Shown: piece after piece, positions 23,355 through 31,069 of the stretch
Layout of the letters: every line of letters starts with the position of its first letter
Position numbering within the stretch: the first letter of the stretch is position 1
Origin: Streptomyces sp. BK340
GTDB taxonomy: Bacteria; Actinomycetota; Actinomycetes; Streptomycetales; Streptomycetaceae
Reading direction: 5' to 3'
Assembly: GCF_007827595.1 (NCBI RefSeq)
Contig: NZ_VISR01000015.1
Coordinates: 62,001-126,000 of the forward strand
DNA length: 64,000 nucleotides
The notes under the pieces: generated by a model
Database searches by the model: none
What the model was told of the DNA's origin: nothing
Seen by the model: the letters and a program-made list of their open reading frames with translations, nothing else
Program-made: the position numbers and the translations under genes

Positions 23355-24047
23355 TCAGTGCTCGACGATCTCGCCGTCCCGCAGCTCCAGCACCCGGTCG
23401 GCCAGGTCGAGCAGGGTCGTGTCGTGCGTGGCGACCAGCGCGGTGGCCCCCTCGCTGCGGACGACGGCCCGCAGCAGCTCCATGACGGCGTGGCCGGTCT
23501 CTGCGTCCAGCTGGCCGGTGGGCTCGTCGGCGACGATCAGGGCGGGGCGGTTCGCGAGGGCGCGGGCGATGGCGACGCGCTGCTGCTGGCCGCCGGACAG
23601 TTCGCCCGGCCGCTGGGCCGCGTGGTCGGCGAGTCCGACGAGGGAGAGCAGCAGGTCGACGCGCTCCTCGCGCTCGCGCGGGTCGGCCCGGCGCAGCCGC
23701 AGGGGTACGCCGACGTTCTCGGCGGCGGTGAGGATCGGGATGAGCCCGAAGGACTGGAAGACGAACCCGATCCGGTCCCGGCGCAGCTCCAGCAGCCCGC
23801 TCTCGCCGAGCCCGGCCAGATCCTGCCCGTCTACCTCGGCCCGCCCGCGGTCGGGGGTGTCGAGTCCGCCGACGATGTTGAGCAGGGTGGTCTTGCCGGA
23901 GCCGGAACGCCCCTTGAGGGCGACGAGTTCGCCGCGCGGAACCTCGAAGGAGACCCCGCGCAGGGCGTGGACGGCGGCGGCGCCGCGCCCGAACGACTTG
24001 TGGACGTCCTCGACGCGCACCATGGTCTCGGTGAGCACCTGACTCAT
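23355..24047 (-). CDS. ABC transporter ATP-binding protein (MacB/LolD type)
   Basis: The 230-aa ATPase has Walker A GRSGSGKTT near 46-54, the Q-loop FVFQSFGLIPILTAAENV typical of the MacB/LolD/FtsE group, signature LSGGQQQR and Walker B LIVADEPTGQLD. ATG at 24047 follows GGGGGAGGCGGA. Members of this group pair with FtsX/MacB permeases, yet no permease gene is next to it. On its 3' side is kdpD on the same strand, 126 nt away. It may use a permease encoded elsewhere or be a relic of a lost pair. Confidence 0.85.
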   Translation of the reverse strand: MSQVLTETMVRVEDVHKSFGRGAAAVHALRGVSFEVPRGELVALKGRSGSGKTTLLNIVGGLDTPDRGRAEVDGQDLAGLGESGLLELRRDRIGFVFQSFGLIPILTAAENVGVPLRLRRADPREREERVDLLLSLVGLADHAAQRPGELSGGQQQRVAIARALANRPALIVADEPTGQLDAETGHAVMELLRAVVRSEGATALVATHDTTLLDLADRVLELRDGEIVEH

Positions 24048-24248
24048 TCCGCCTCCCCCGTGTCCCCCGTGTCCCGCGGGCCGGGCGCCAGTATCGCCGC
24101 GGAGGGCCCGGCCGTTCAACGGTTCGGTTCGGGTTGTCGCCGTGGGTGAGGGTCTCCCGGGCGACGAAGGGGTTGTTGCTGCCGGCCGGGTCCGAGACGG
24201 TGGGCACGGACCATCCGCCGTCAAGGGGTCCGGCGCGCACGCATGCGA

Positions 24249-24278
24249 AAGGGCCGTACCCCATGAGGTACGGCCCTT
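24249..24278. terminator. Terminator hairpin
   Basis: AAGGGCCGTACC and GGTACGGCCCTT form a perfect 12-bp stem with a 6-nt loop, just past the end of the DUF3710 gene on the minus strand. The 3' TT side in the minus orientation supports termination of that operon. Confidence 0.8.
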
Positions 24279-24291
24279 CGTCGTCGCGTTG

Positions 24292-25053
24292 TCAGCGGAC
24301 CTCGGTGATCTCCGGTCCGCGCTGCAGCTGGCCCATGCCGCCGGAGAAGCGGGAGCCCTCCTCCTGCTGGACACCCTCGGGAACCATCTGAGCGTCGTTC
24401 GGCAGCTTGAGGACGATCGGGTCGCGGGGCGCCATCGGGCCCTCGCCGCGGACCACGACGGTGTCCCGGAAGATCTGCTCCAGCAGGCCGGCGACCTGCG
24501 GCTGCACGGCGGCCTGACCCGAGATCACACCGCGCAGGAACCAGCGCGGGCCGTCCACACCGACGAACCGCACGACCTGGAAGCCGCCCGTGCCGTCCGG
24601 CAGCTGCACCGGCACCTGGGCACGCAGCTCCCAGCCCAGCGGCCCCTCGACCTCGTCGACGATGCCGCCCTGCTGGGTGATGCCGCCCGCGATCTCCTCG
24701 CGGACCTCGCCCCAGATGCCCTCGCGCTTGGGCGCGGCGAAGGCCTGGAGCTGGATGGCGCTGTCGCGCAGCACGACGGTCGCCGCGACGATCGCGTCAC
24801 CGGCGACCTCGACCCGCAGCTCCATGCCGTCGACGCCCGGCACGAAAACGCCGCCGAGGTCCACCCGGCCCTCGCCCGGGTCGCTCACCTCGGTGCTGTC
24901 CCACGGCCCGTCGGGCCGGGGCTCGGGCTCCAGCCGGACACGCTCGCGCTCGGCCTCTTCCTCGTCCGCCTCGGTGTCGACGCTGTCGACGACCTGCTCG
25001 GCCTCGCCGGCCGCGTCCTCGGCGGCACCCTTCTTCTTGCGACGTCCGAACAC
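24292..25053 (-). CDS. DUF3710 protein
   Basis: The 253-aa protein starts at GTG 25053 (GGAAGGA 7 nt upstream) with MFGRRKKKG, an acidic low-complexity stretch to about residue 55 (DTEADEEEAERERV), and then the DUF3710 core: GGVFVPGVDGMELRVE and GWELRAQVPV, FVGVDGPRWFLRGV. The family is confined to actinobacteria, lies beside dut in many genomes and has no settled function. It is the last gene of the minus-strand run thioesterase-dut-DUF3710 and is followed by a strong terminator; dut ends 1 nt upstream of its start. Confidence 0.82.
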   Translation of the reverse strand: MFGRRKKKGAAEDAAGEAEQVVDSVDTEADEEEAERERVRLEPEPRPDGPWDSTEVSDPGEGRVDLGGVFVPGVDGMELRVEVAGDAIVAATVVLRDSAIQLQAFAAPKREGIWGEVREEIAGGITQQGGIVDEVEGPLGWELRAQVPVQLPDGTGGFQVVRFVGVDGPRWFLRGVISGQAAVQPQVAGLLEQIFRDTVVVRGEGPMAPRDPIVLKLPNDAQMVPEGVQQEEGSRFSGGMGQLQRGPEITEVR

Positions 25054-25054
25054 G

Positions 25055-25633
25055 TCACTGTCCTTCCCGGTCGGATACGACCGAAGCGTATCGATTCCCA
25101 CCCGTCCCGCCGCCCATGGCGGCCGGACCGCTTGTGCCGCTTTCGTCGCCCACCGAGGCATGGCCACCGGTGGACCCGAAGCCCCCTTCGGCCCGCGCCG
25201 AGCCGGGAAGTTCCGCCACCTCCTGGAAGCGGACCCTCTCGACCTGCTGGACGACCAGTTGGGCAATCCGGTCGAAGCGCTCGAACCGCACTGCCTCGCG
25301 CGGGTCGAGATTCACCACGATCACCTTGATCTCCCCACGGTACCCGGCATCAACCGTCCCCGGGGCATTCACGAGGGCGACACCGCAGCGGGCGGCGAGC
25401 CCGGAACGTGGGTGCACGAAGGCCGCGTACCCCTCCGGGAGGGCGATCGACACTCCCGTGGGCAGCACGGCACGCTCACCGGGCCCGAGTTCACAGGCCT
25501 CGGTGGTCCGCAGATCGGCTCCGGCGTCCCCGGGGTGTTCGTACGCGGGAAGCGGTACGTCCGGGTCGACGCGGCGGATCTGCACGTTCAGGGGCTCGCG
25601 GCGCAGCGGGCCGAGGGGGTGCTCGAAGCTCAC
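25055..25633 (-). CDS. dut: Deoxyuridine 5'-triphosphate nucleotidohydrolase (dUTPase)
   Basis: The enzyme hydrolyses dUTP to dUMP and pyrophosphate, keeping uracil out of DNA and feeding dTMP synthesis. All five trimeric dUTPase motifs are seen in 192 residues: AGADLRT, PRSGLAAR, GTVDAGYRGEI with the catalytic Asp, RIAQLVVQ, and the mobile C-terminal arm RAEGGFGSTGG. After motif 5 there is an extra Gly/Ser-rich tail of about 30 residues. GTG at 25633 overlaps the TGA of the thioesterase gene (GTGA), which implies coupled translation. A start inside at the codon before QIRRVD is possible but lacks that coupling. Confidence 0.93.
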   Translation of the reverse strand: MSFEHPLGPLRREPLNVQIRRVDPDVPLPAYEHPGDAGADLRTTEACELGPGERAVLPTGVSIALPEGYAAFVHPRSGLAARCGVALVNAPGTVDAGYRGEIKVIVVNLDPREAVRFERFDRIAQLVVQQVERVRFQEVAELPGSARAEGGFGSTGGHASVGDESGTSGPAAMGGGTGGNRYASVVSDREGQ

Positions 25634-26214
25634 GGGTTCACCTCGAAGGCGCGGGCACGGCGGATCTGGTCCGGGTCGCTCATGGCGGCCTGGATCTCCT
25701 CCTCGCGGCCGTGGTCGATGAAGTGGTCGACCTTCACCTCGATGAAGAGGGCGTCCGCGCGTACGGCGACGGGCCCGTCGGGGCTCCCGATCCGGCCGGT
25801 GGCGGTGGAGTAGATCTTCCGCCCGGCCACGGCGGTGACCTCCGCCTCCAGGTACAGCGTGGTGTCCACCGGGACCGGCCGCACGAAGTCGGTCTCCAGC
25901 CGGCCGGTGACGGCGATGGTCCGCAGCAGCCAGTTCAGCGAGCCGAGGGTCTCGTCGAGGGCGCTGGCCAGCACTCCGCCGTGCGCGAGGCCCGGGGCGC
26001 CCTGATGGGCGGGCTGGACGGTGAACTCGGCGGTCAGCGAGACCCCCTCACCGGCACGTGCCTCCAGGTGCAGGCCGTGCGACTGCGCGGGACCGCAACC
26101 GAAACAGTGTTCGTAGTGGGCACCGAGAAGCTCGCCGGGTGCGGGAGCATCGGGGTGCCGTACCGGTTGCACGGCGTCGGCGGGGGGCTGAAGAGCTGCG
26201 GAACTACCACTCAC
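25630..26214 (-). CDS. PaaI-family hotdog thioesterase
   Basis: The 194-aa protein has the PaaI hotdog core: HCFGCGPAQSHGLHLEA near 35-50, GLAHGGVLASALDE (the HGG loop and catalytic acidic residue) near 86-99, and ETDFVRPVPV later. It should hydrolyse an acyl-CoA thioester in the cytoplasm. GTG at 26214 was chosen because the frame further upstream is Arg-rich; the ribosome site there is weak. The stop overlaps the start of dut by 4 nt. The CxxC near the N-terminus is common in this subgroup. Confidence 0.82.
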   Translation of the reverse strand: MSGSSAALQPPADAVQPVRHPDAPAPGELLGAHYEHCFGCGPAQSHGLHLEARAGEGVSLTAEFTVQPAHQGAPGLAHGGVLASALDETLGSLNWLLRTIAVTGRLETDFVRPVPVDTTLYLEAEVTAVAGRKIYSTATGRIGSPDGPVAVRADALFIEVKVDHFIDHGREEEIQAAMSDPDQIRRARAFEVNP

Positions 26215-26326
26215 AGGCGCAGACCTTACCCGCCCGCCCGTCACCCACCACCGCCCCACCCGAGAGCGCTTCGCCCCGGCTGCCCCGACTCCGGCGATAT
26301 CCGGATACCGTGCCAAGCTTGGCCCC

Positions 26327-26815
26327 ATGCAGCTCTCCGCCACTCCCTACGAAGAACGCCTCACCGCCCCCCGCTCGTGGTGGCTGATCAGCTTCCTCGT
26401 GGGCGTCTCGTTCGCCCTGATCCTGCTCCCGTTCGGCACGCTGCCGCTGCTCGGCGGCCTGGTCGGCGGTACGGCCGCGGCCGCGGTGGTGGCCAGTGCC
26501 TACGGCTCCCTGCGCATCCGTGTGGTGGGCGATTCGCTGATCGCGGGCGAGGCGAAGATCCCGGTGTCGGCGCTCGGCGACGCGGAGATCCTGGACCCGG
26601 AGGAGGCCCGCGCCTGGCGCACGTACAAGGCCGACACCCGCGCGTTCCTGCTGCTGCGCGCCTACATCCCGAGGGCCCTGCGCGTGGAGGTCACGGACCC
26701 GCAGGACCCGACGCCGTACCTGTACCTGTCGACGCGCGAGCCGGAGCTGCTGGCGGCGGCCATCGAGGCGGCGAAGCACCGGGCTGGCGGCCGGTCCGAG
26801 GACCAGCAGGCGTAA
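26327..26815 (+). CDS. DUF3093 membrane protein
   Basis: The 162-aa protein has two adjacent hydrophobic helices at about 20-62 (SWWLISFLVGVSFALILLPF; LLGGLVGGTAAAAVVASAYG) and a soluble C-terminal half with the conserved YIPRALRVEVTDPQDPTPYL. This is the pattern of DUF3093, an actinobacterial family of unknown role. ATG at 26327 fits; it is divergent from the thioesterase-dut operon with 112 nt between starts. Confidence 0.82.
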   Translation: MQLSATPYEERLTAPRSWWLISFLVGVSFALILLPFGTLPLLGGLVGGTAAAAVVASAYGSLRIRVVGDSLIAGEAKIPVSALGDAEILDPEEARAWRTYKADTRAFLLLRAYIPRALRVEVTDPQDPTPYLYLSTREPELLAAAIEAAKHRAGGRSEDQQA

Positions 26816-26833
26816 CCGCGTGCGGGGACGTGC

Positions 26834-26851
26834 GGGGGACGTCAGTCCCCC
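26834..26851. terminator. Short terminator hairpin between convergent genes
   Basis: GGGGGAC-GTCA-GTCCCCC lies between the convergent DUF3093 and EcsC-like genes; its loop contains the stop codon of the minus-strand gene. Confidence 0.45.
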
Positions 26852-27762
26852 CAGTCCTCGGGAGGCTCGTCCAGCTTCAGGGGCTTGGCGGGCTTCTCCA
26901 GCGGCGGGAGCTCCGCCAGCGCTTCCCAGGGCACCTGGATCTTCCGCAGGTCGGCCCGGACCCGCGCGGCGAGCTTTCTGGTGTCCCGGCGGTTCATGAC
27001 CGCCCCCACCGCCGCGCCCACCATGAACGGCATGAGGTTGGGCAGATCCCGGACCATGCGTTTCATGATCTGCTGACGCAGCTCGCGTTTCATCTGGCCC
27101 CCGAGGGCCGTGTTGACCGTCGACGGCTTCATCACGTCGATCCCGCGCTCCCCCGACCAGGAGGACAGATACGCGGTACTGCGGGCCACCACGTTCCCGG
27201 GCGGCCGCACGCCGTACAGCTCGTGCAGCTCGGCGATCAGCTTGAGCTCGATCGCCGCGACCCCGGTGATCTCCGCGGCCAGTTCGGTCGGCATGGCAGG
27301 CGGCACCGGCAGCATCGCCGCAGCACCGATTCCGGCCCCGACCGTCGAGGTCGCGCCGGCCGCGCCCGCCACGAGTTTGTCGGCGATCTCCTCGGGCCCG
27401 AGGCCCGGGAACTGCCTGCGCAGCGTCGCGAGGTCGCGTACGGGGACACGCGGGGCGATCTCGATGATCCGGTCCGTGATGTACGCCAGCCCCGCCCTGG
27501 CGCGGCTGCCGCCCATACGGGCGCCTTCCCGGGCCAGATCCCGCGCCTTGTCACGGATCACCGCGGCCCGCCGCCTGGCGACAGGCGCGGGCCGCCGCGC
27601 CGGCGTCGGCGGGCCTTCTGGGCCCGACGCCGGTTCGAGCGAGGCTCCCACACCGGGCGAGCCCCGCTCGTCGTCACGCGCGCCGTGCGGGCCGTCGTGC
27701 GGCCCCTTGTCCGCTCCCGGCAGGGGGAAGCGGCGCTTCCGTGGAGGGGTCGAGCCAGTCAC
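26842..27762 (-). CDS. Conserved actinobacterial protein, EcsC-like
   Basis: The 306-aa protein starts at GTG 27762. Residues 1-75 are Pro/Arg-rich and probably disordered. Residues about 90-270 form a Gly/Ala-rich helical domain (LVAGAAGATSTVGAGIGAAA, then MLPVPPAMPTELAAEI, and MPFMVGAAVGAVMNRRDT) that resembles the EcsC family of membrane-associated proteins. The C-terminus is Pro/Lys-rich. It lies downstream of the DUF4193 gene by 13 nt and so forms an operon with it. No function is known to me. Confidence 0.65.
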   Translation of the reverse strand: MTGSTPPRKRRFPLPGADKGPHDGPHGARDDERGSPGVGASLEPASGPEGPPTPARRPAPVARRRAAVIRDKARDLAREGARMGGSRARAGLAYITDRIIEIAPRVPVRDLATLRRQFPGLGPEEIADKLVAGAAGATSTVGAGIGAAAMLPVPPAMPTELAAEITGVAAIELKLIAELHELYGVRPPGNVVARSTAYLSSWSGERGIDVMKPSTVNTALGGQMKRELRQQIMKRMVRDLPNLMPFMVGAAVGAVMNRRDTRKLAARVRADLRKIQVPWEALAELPPLEKPAKPLKLDEPPEDWGD

Positions 27763-27775
27763 GGCCGACCCGTCC

Positions 27776-28072
27776 TCAGTCGCAGTCGCGGCAGATCGGC
27801 TGACCGTTCTTCTCCCGGGCCAGCTGGCTGCGGTGGTGCACCAGGAAGCAGCTCATGCACGTGAACTCGTCCTGCTGCTTGGGCAGCACGCGGACGGCCA
27901 GCTCCTCGTTCGAGAGGTCGGCGCCCGGCAGCTCGAGGCCCTCGGCGGCCTCGAACTCGTCGACGTCTACCGCCGAGGTGGACTTGTCGTTCCGACGGGC
28001 CTTCAGTTCTTCGAGACTGTCCGAGTCGACGTCGTCATCGGTCTTGCGTGGAGTGTCGTAATCGGTTGCCAT
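27776..28072 (-). CDS. DUF4193 zinc-ribbon protein
   Basis: The 98-aa protein has an acidic N-terminal half and a C-terminal zinc ribbon: CMSC near 72-75 and CRDC near 94-97, with VHHRSQLA between. The four cysteines and the EFTCMSCFLVHHRSQLA string are the signature of DUF4193, a small actinobacterial family. ATG at 28072 is the family start. Its promoter should lie in the 393-nt gap upstream, where a 14-bp palindrome is found. Confidence 0.88.
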   Translation of the reverse strand: MATDYDTPRKTDDDVDSDSLEELKARRNDKSTSAVDVDEFEAAEGLELPGADLSNEELAVRVLPKQQDEFTCMSCFLVHHRSQLAREKNGQPICRDCD

Positions 28073-28242
28073 GTCGCTCTCCCCCTCTGGGTGTCTGCGG
28101 TGTCTCCAGCGCACGTAACGCGTGAGAGGCCGGACTTGTGCCCGACCTGAGGCGGAGATTTTGCCTCACATCAAGGTCTGTTACTCAATCGACACCCAAC
28201 CCGACACCTCAAGAGTGATCGGCTTGGATGGCGGTGAGGACC

Positions 28243-28287
28243 GTACACGGTTCGAATGCCGCACCTCAAAGGCGCCTCACCGTGTAC
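28243..28287. repeat. Inverted repeat GTACACGGT/ACCGTGTAC
   Basis: Perfect 9-bp arms at 28243-28251 and 28279-28287 enclose 27 nt. There is no T-run, so it may be a leader structure or a paired operator rather than a terminator. Confidence 0.5.
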
Positions 28288-28379
28288 TTCCCGTGATCAA
28301 GAGCCCTGAAAACCAGGATTTTCCCGGCTTTATGGCTCCTGTCATGATCACGGAACGTACATGACTGGAAATCCGCCCA

Positions 28380-28393
28380 TGTGATCGATCACA
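28380..28393. promoter_or_regulatory. Perfect 14-bp palindrome TGTGATCGATCACA
   Basis: The palindrome has GTG-N6-CAC symmetry like sites of the Crp/Fnr family. It lies about 310 nt before DUF4193 and 73 nt after the cutS stop. A role in controlling the DUF4193 operon is inference. Confidence 0.5.
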
Positions 28394-28465
28394 CAGGGTC
28401 AACCTGAAAGGGTGCCCAGAAAATTCCGCGCAAAGCGAACATCCTCCGCGTGTGTCGGATCTGCG

Positions 28466-29734
28466 TCACAACGGCAGGGTGACGCGCATCACCAGGCCGC
28501 CGCCCTCGCGGGGCTGCGCCACGATGTGGCCGCCGTGCGCGCGGGCCACGGACCGGACGATGGACAGGCCGAGGCCCACCCCCTTGTCACTGCCCGTGCG
28601 CTCCGTACGGAGCCGTCTGAAGGGCTCGAAGAGGTTGTCGACCTCGTACGCCGGCACGACCGGCCCGGTGTTCGAGACGGTCAGCACCGCCTGCCCGTGC
28701 TCCACCTCCGTGGTGACCTCGACCCATCCATTCTCGGCCATGTTGTAGCGCACGGCGTTCTGTACGAGGTTCAGCGCGATCCGCTCCAGCAGCACGCCGT
28801 TGCCCTGCACCACGGCGGGTTTGCGCTCACCGCTGATCTTGACGCCCTTGGCCGCCGCCTCGGCGTGCACCTGGTCGACGGCCTGGCCGGCCACCTCGGC
28901 CAGGTCGACCGGTTTGCGCTCGACGATCTGGTTGTCGCTGCGGGCGAGCAGCAGCAGGCCCTCCACCAGCTGCTCGCTGCGCTCGTTGGTGGCCAGCAGC
29001 GTCCTGCCGAGCTGCTGCAGCTCCACGGGGGCGTTCGGGTCGGACAGGTGCACTTCCAGGAGCGTGCGGTTGATCGCGAGCGGTGTGCGCAGCTCGTGGG
29101 AGGCGTTGCCGACGAAGCGCTGCTGGGCAGTGAAGGCGCGCTCCAGTCGCTCCAGCATGTCGTCGAAGGTGTCCGCCAGCTCCTTCAGCTCGTCGTCCGG
29201 GCCGTCCAGCTCGATCCTGCGGGACAGATCCGATCCGGCCACCTGACGGGCGGTGCGGGTGATCCGGCCGAGCGGGGACAGCACGCGGCCCGCCATCGCG
29301 TAGCCGAACGCGAAGGCGATCACGGCGAGGCCCAGCAGGGCCAGCAGCGAGCGGCTGAGCAGGTCGTCCAGGGCCGACTGGCGCCGCAGGTCGACGCAGT
29401 GGCTGATCGCGTCGTTGAAGTCCTGGAGCGACAGACCGGACGTGTTCCCGGCCATGTTGATCGCGGGGCAGTAGTCGCTGGTGATCTTCAGCTGGGAGCC
29501 CTGGCTGAAACTGACGATCCGGAACGGCGGCATGTTGCCGGTGGTGATCGCCTGCGCGGCCAGCAGGTAGATGATCGACAGCAGCAGGATGCCGGCGATC
29601 AGGAACATGCCGCCGTACAGCAGCGTCAGCCGTATCCGGATCGTCGGGCGCAGCCAAGGGAAGGGCGGCTGCGGCCGCCGGGGGTCCCAGGTGGGCTTCG
29701 GGGGCGTCTGGGCGGGTGTGGGTGTCGTGGCCAC
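28466..29734 (-). CDS. cutS: Sensor histidine kinase CutS
   Basis: The 422-aa membrane kinase has a Pro-rich cytoplasmic start, helix 1 near 38-62, an extracytoplasmic sensor of about 75 residues with two cysteines (SDYCPAIN and ISHCVDL), helix 2 near 128-150, a HAMP domain, H-box ASHELRTPLAI, N-box NLVQNAVRY and G2 box GVGLGLSIV. The paired cytoplasmic gene is a near-identical match to what I remember of CutR, which fixes the name. CutRS of streptomycetes was first linked to antibiotic production and later to secretion stress, where the two sensor cysteines are thought to matter. GTG at 29734; CutR ends 6 nt upstream. Confidence 0.9.
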   Translation of the reverse strand: MATTPTPAQTPPKPTWDPRRPQPPFPWLRPTIRIRLTLLYGGMFLIAGILLLSIIYLLAAQAITTGNMPPFRIVSFSQGSQLKITSDYCPAINMAGNTSGLSLQDFNDAISHCVDLRRQSALDDLLSRSLLALLGLAVIAFAFGYAMAGRVLSPLGRITRTARQVAGSDLSRRIELDGPDDELKELADTFDDMLERLERAFTAQQRFVGNASHELRTPLAINRTLLEVHLSDPNAPVELQQLGRTLLATNERSEQLVEGLLLLARSDNQIVERKPVDLAEVAGQAVDQVHAEAAAKGVKISGERKPAVVQGNGVLLERIALNLVQNAVRYNMAENGWVEVTTEVEHGQAVLTVSNTGPVVPAYEVDNLFEPFRRLRTERTGSDKGVGLGLSIVRSVARAHGGHIVAQPREGGGLVMRVTLPL

Positions 29735-29740
29735 GGCGGA

Positions 29741-30394
29741 TCAGATCCGGTAGCCGGAGCCGGGCACGGTGACGATCACGGGCGGCTCGCCGAGCTTGCG
29801 GCGCAGCGTCATGACCGTGACACGGACCACGTTGGTGAACGGGTCGGTGTTCTCGTCCCAGGCCTTCTCCAGCAGCTGCTCGGCCGAGACGACCGCGCCC
29901 TCGCTGCGCATCAGCACCTCGAGGACCGCGAACTCCTTGGGTGCGAGCTGGACCTCCCTGCCGTCGCGGAAGACCTCGCGGCGGTTGGGGTCGAGCTTGA
30001 TGCCCGCGCGCTCCAGGACCGGGGGCAGCGGCACGCTCGTACGGCGTCCGAGGGCGCGCACACGCGCGATCAGCTCACTGAACGCGAACGGCTTGGGGAG
30101 ATAGTCGTCCGCGCCGATCTCCAGGCCCTCGACGCGGTCGCTGACGTCGCCGGACGCGGTGAGCATGAGCACGCGCGTGGACATGCCCAGCTCCACGATC
30201 TTGCGGCAGACGTCGTCGCCGTGCACGAGCGGGAGGTCGCGGTCGAGGACGACCACGTCGTAGTCGTTGACGCCGATGCGCTCCAGGGCGGCCGCACCGT
30301 CGTACACGACGTCGACGGCCATGGCCTCCCGGCGCAGTCCGGTGGCCACCGCATCGGCGAGCAGCTGCTCGTCCTCGACGACGAGTACGCGCAC
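29741..30394 (-). CDS. cutR: Response regulator CutR, OmpR family
   Basis: The 217-aa regulator begins at GTG 30394 with MRVLVVEDEQLLADAVATGL, the start and length I recall for CutR of S. lividans. It has the phosphoacceptor Asp in VVLDRDLP, Lys in LPKPFAF, and an OmpR winged helix (LAPKEFAVLEVLM, VVRVTVMTLRRKLG). The longer frame to 30418 adds eight residues with no support. It is cotranscribed with cutS. Confidence 0.92.
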   Translation of the reverse strand: MRVLVVEDEQLLADAVATGLRREAMAVDVVYDGAAALERIGVNDYDVVVLDRDLPLVHGDDVCRKIVELGMSTRVLMLTASGDVSDRVEGLEIGADDYLPKPFAFSELIARVRALGRRTSVPLPPVLERAGIKLDPNRREVFRDGREVQLAPKEFAVLEVLMRSEGAVVSAEQLLEKAWDENTDPFTNVVRVTVMTLRRKLGEPPVIVTVPGSGYRI

Positions 30395-30807
30395 GTCGCT
30401 TGTCCTTCCTGTGTCCACCCGCGTAGCGCTCAGTGAGCGCGCGCGGGCGGGGGTGTCCGTGGGATGTGGCCTCCATCCTGCCCTTTTCGGTCATAAGTCG
30501 GCTGTAAGGCGGGGTCCGGGCCGCAGGGATGCGGCTCCCGGGGCGGGAATGCGGGATTTTCTCTGGCGGTTGAGGTTTCCACGGAAGGACGTGAGGGGAG
30601 GACGGCTTTACACCCCGCGATCACGCTCTGCATGTGCCGCAACACCATGCGGTACGTCGTAGTCCGCTTCCGCAGAGCGGGCGTGGGTGTCCGGCACCGT
30701 CGCCGCCCGGCAGGGGGGCGCTGGGCACCCGCGTAGGACGTGATCGCCCCTTCCTAACGGCACACCCCCGTGCCACCGACCCACGACCCAGGACGAGGGG
30801 GCGCAGC
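30395..30807. other. Intergenic region between cutR and a small ORF
   Basis: This 413-nt divergent region has no gene. It must hold the cutRS promoter; I see no clear operator. Frames across it are antisense shadows. Confidence 0.5.
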
Positions 30808-30981
30808 ATGGACGCATTCACCGCAGGACTTCTGCAGCGCATAAGGGCGACCGAGTCCGACCTGTCGCGGGCTCGTGACGAGGGCGACGACTTCCTCGCC
30901 GAGGTGGAGCAGGCAGAGCTCGACGACCTGCGCCGCCTCGCCGCCGAACACGGTGTGGAAGTCGGCGCGTCACGCGTCTGA
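30808..30981 (+). CDS. Small acidic helical protein, 57 aa
   Basis: ATG at 30808 follows GGACGAGGGGG. The product MDAFTAGLLQRIRATESDLS continues as a single amphipathic acidic helix (DDFLAEVEQAELDDLRRLAA) rich in Glu, Asp and Ala, with no cysteines or membrane segment. Codon use is typical. A strong hairpin follows the stop. Proteins of this kind are conserved in streptomycetes without known role; coiled-coil dimerisation is likely. Confidence 0.75.
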   Translation: MDAFTAGLLQRIRATESDLSRARDEGDDFLAEVEQAELDDLRRLAAEHGVEVGASRV

Positions 30982-31001
30982 TCGGCCCGCAGCACAACGG
31001 C

Positions 31002-31036
31002 GGAACCCCCCGGCGAATCCAGCGCCGGGGGGTTCC
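31002..31036. terminator. Bidirectional terminator hairpin
   Basis: GGAACCCCCCGGCG and CGCCGGGGGGTTCC form a perfect 14-bp stem with a 7-nt loop between the convergent small ORF and inositol phosphatase gene. Confidence 0.85.
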
Positions 31037-31069
31037 GTCGTTCTCGCGCCCTGCGCCGGCGCGGTCCCG

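Larger units (their letters stand above)
28073..28465. other. 393-nt regulatory gap upstream of the DUF4193 operon
   Basis: The gap is poorer in GC than its surroundings and has no gene. It holds an inverted repeat (28243-28287) and a 14-bp palindrome (28380-28393). The leader of DUF4193 should start here. Confidence 0.6.

Noticed and set aside
24054..24260. Minus-strand frame with SDPAGSNNPFVARETL between the ABC ATPase and the DUF3710 terminator
   Set aside because: It begins inside the terminator hairpin, has no ribosome site and matches no family I know.
28247..28262. GGTTCGAATGCC, like a tRNA T-arm
   Set aside because: The five bases before and after TTCGAAT do not pair, and no acceptor or anticodon stem is found around it.
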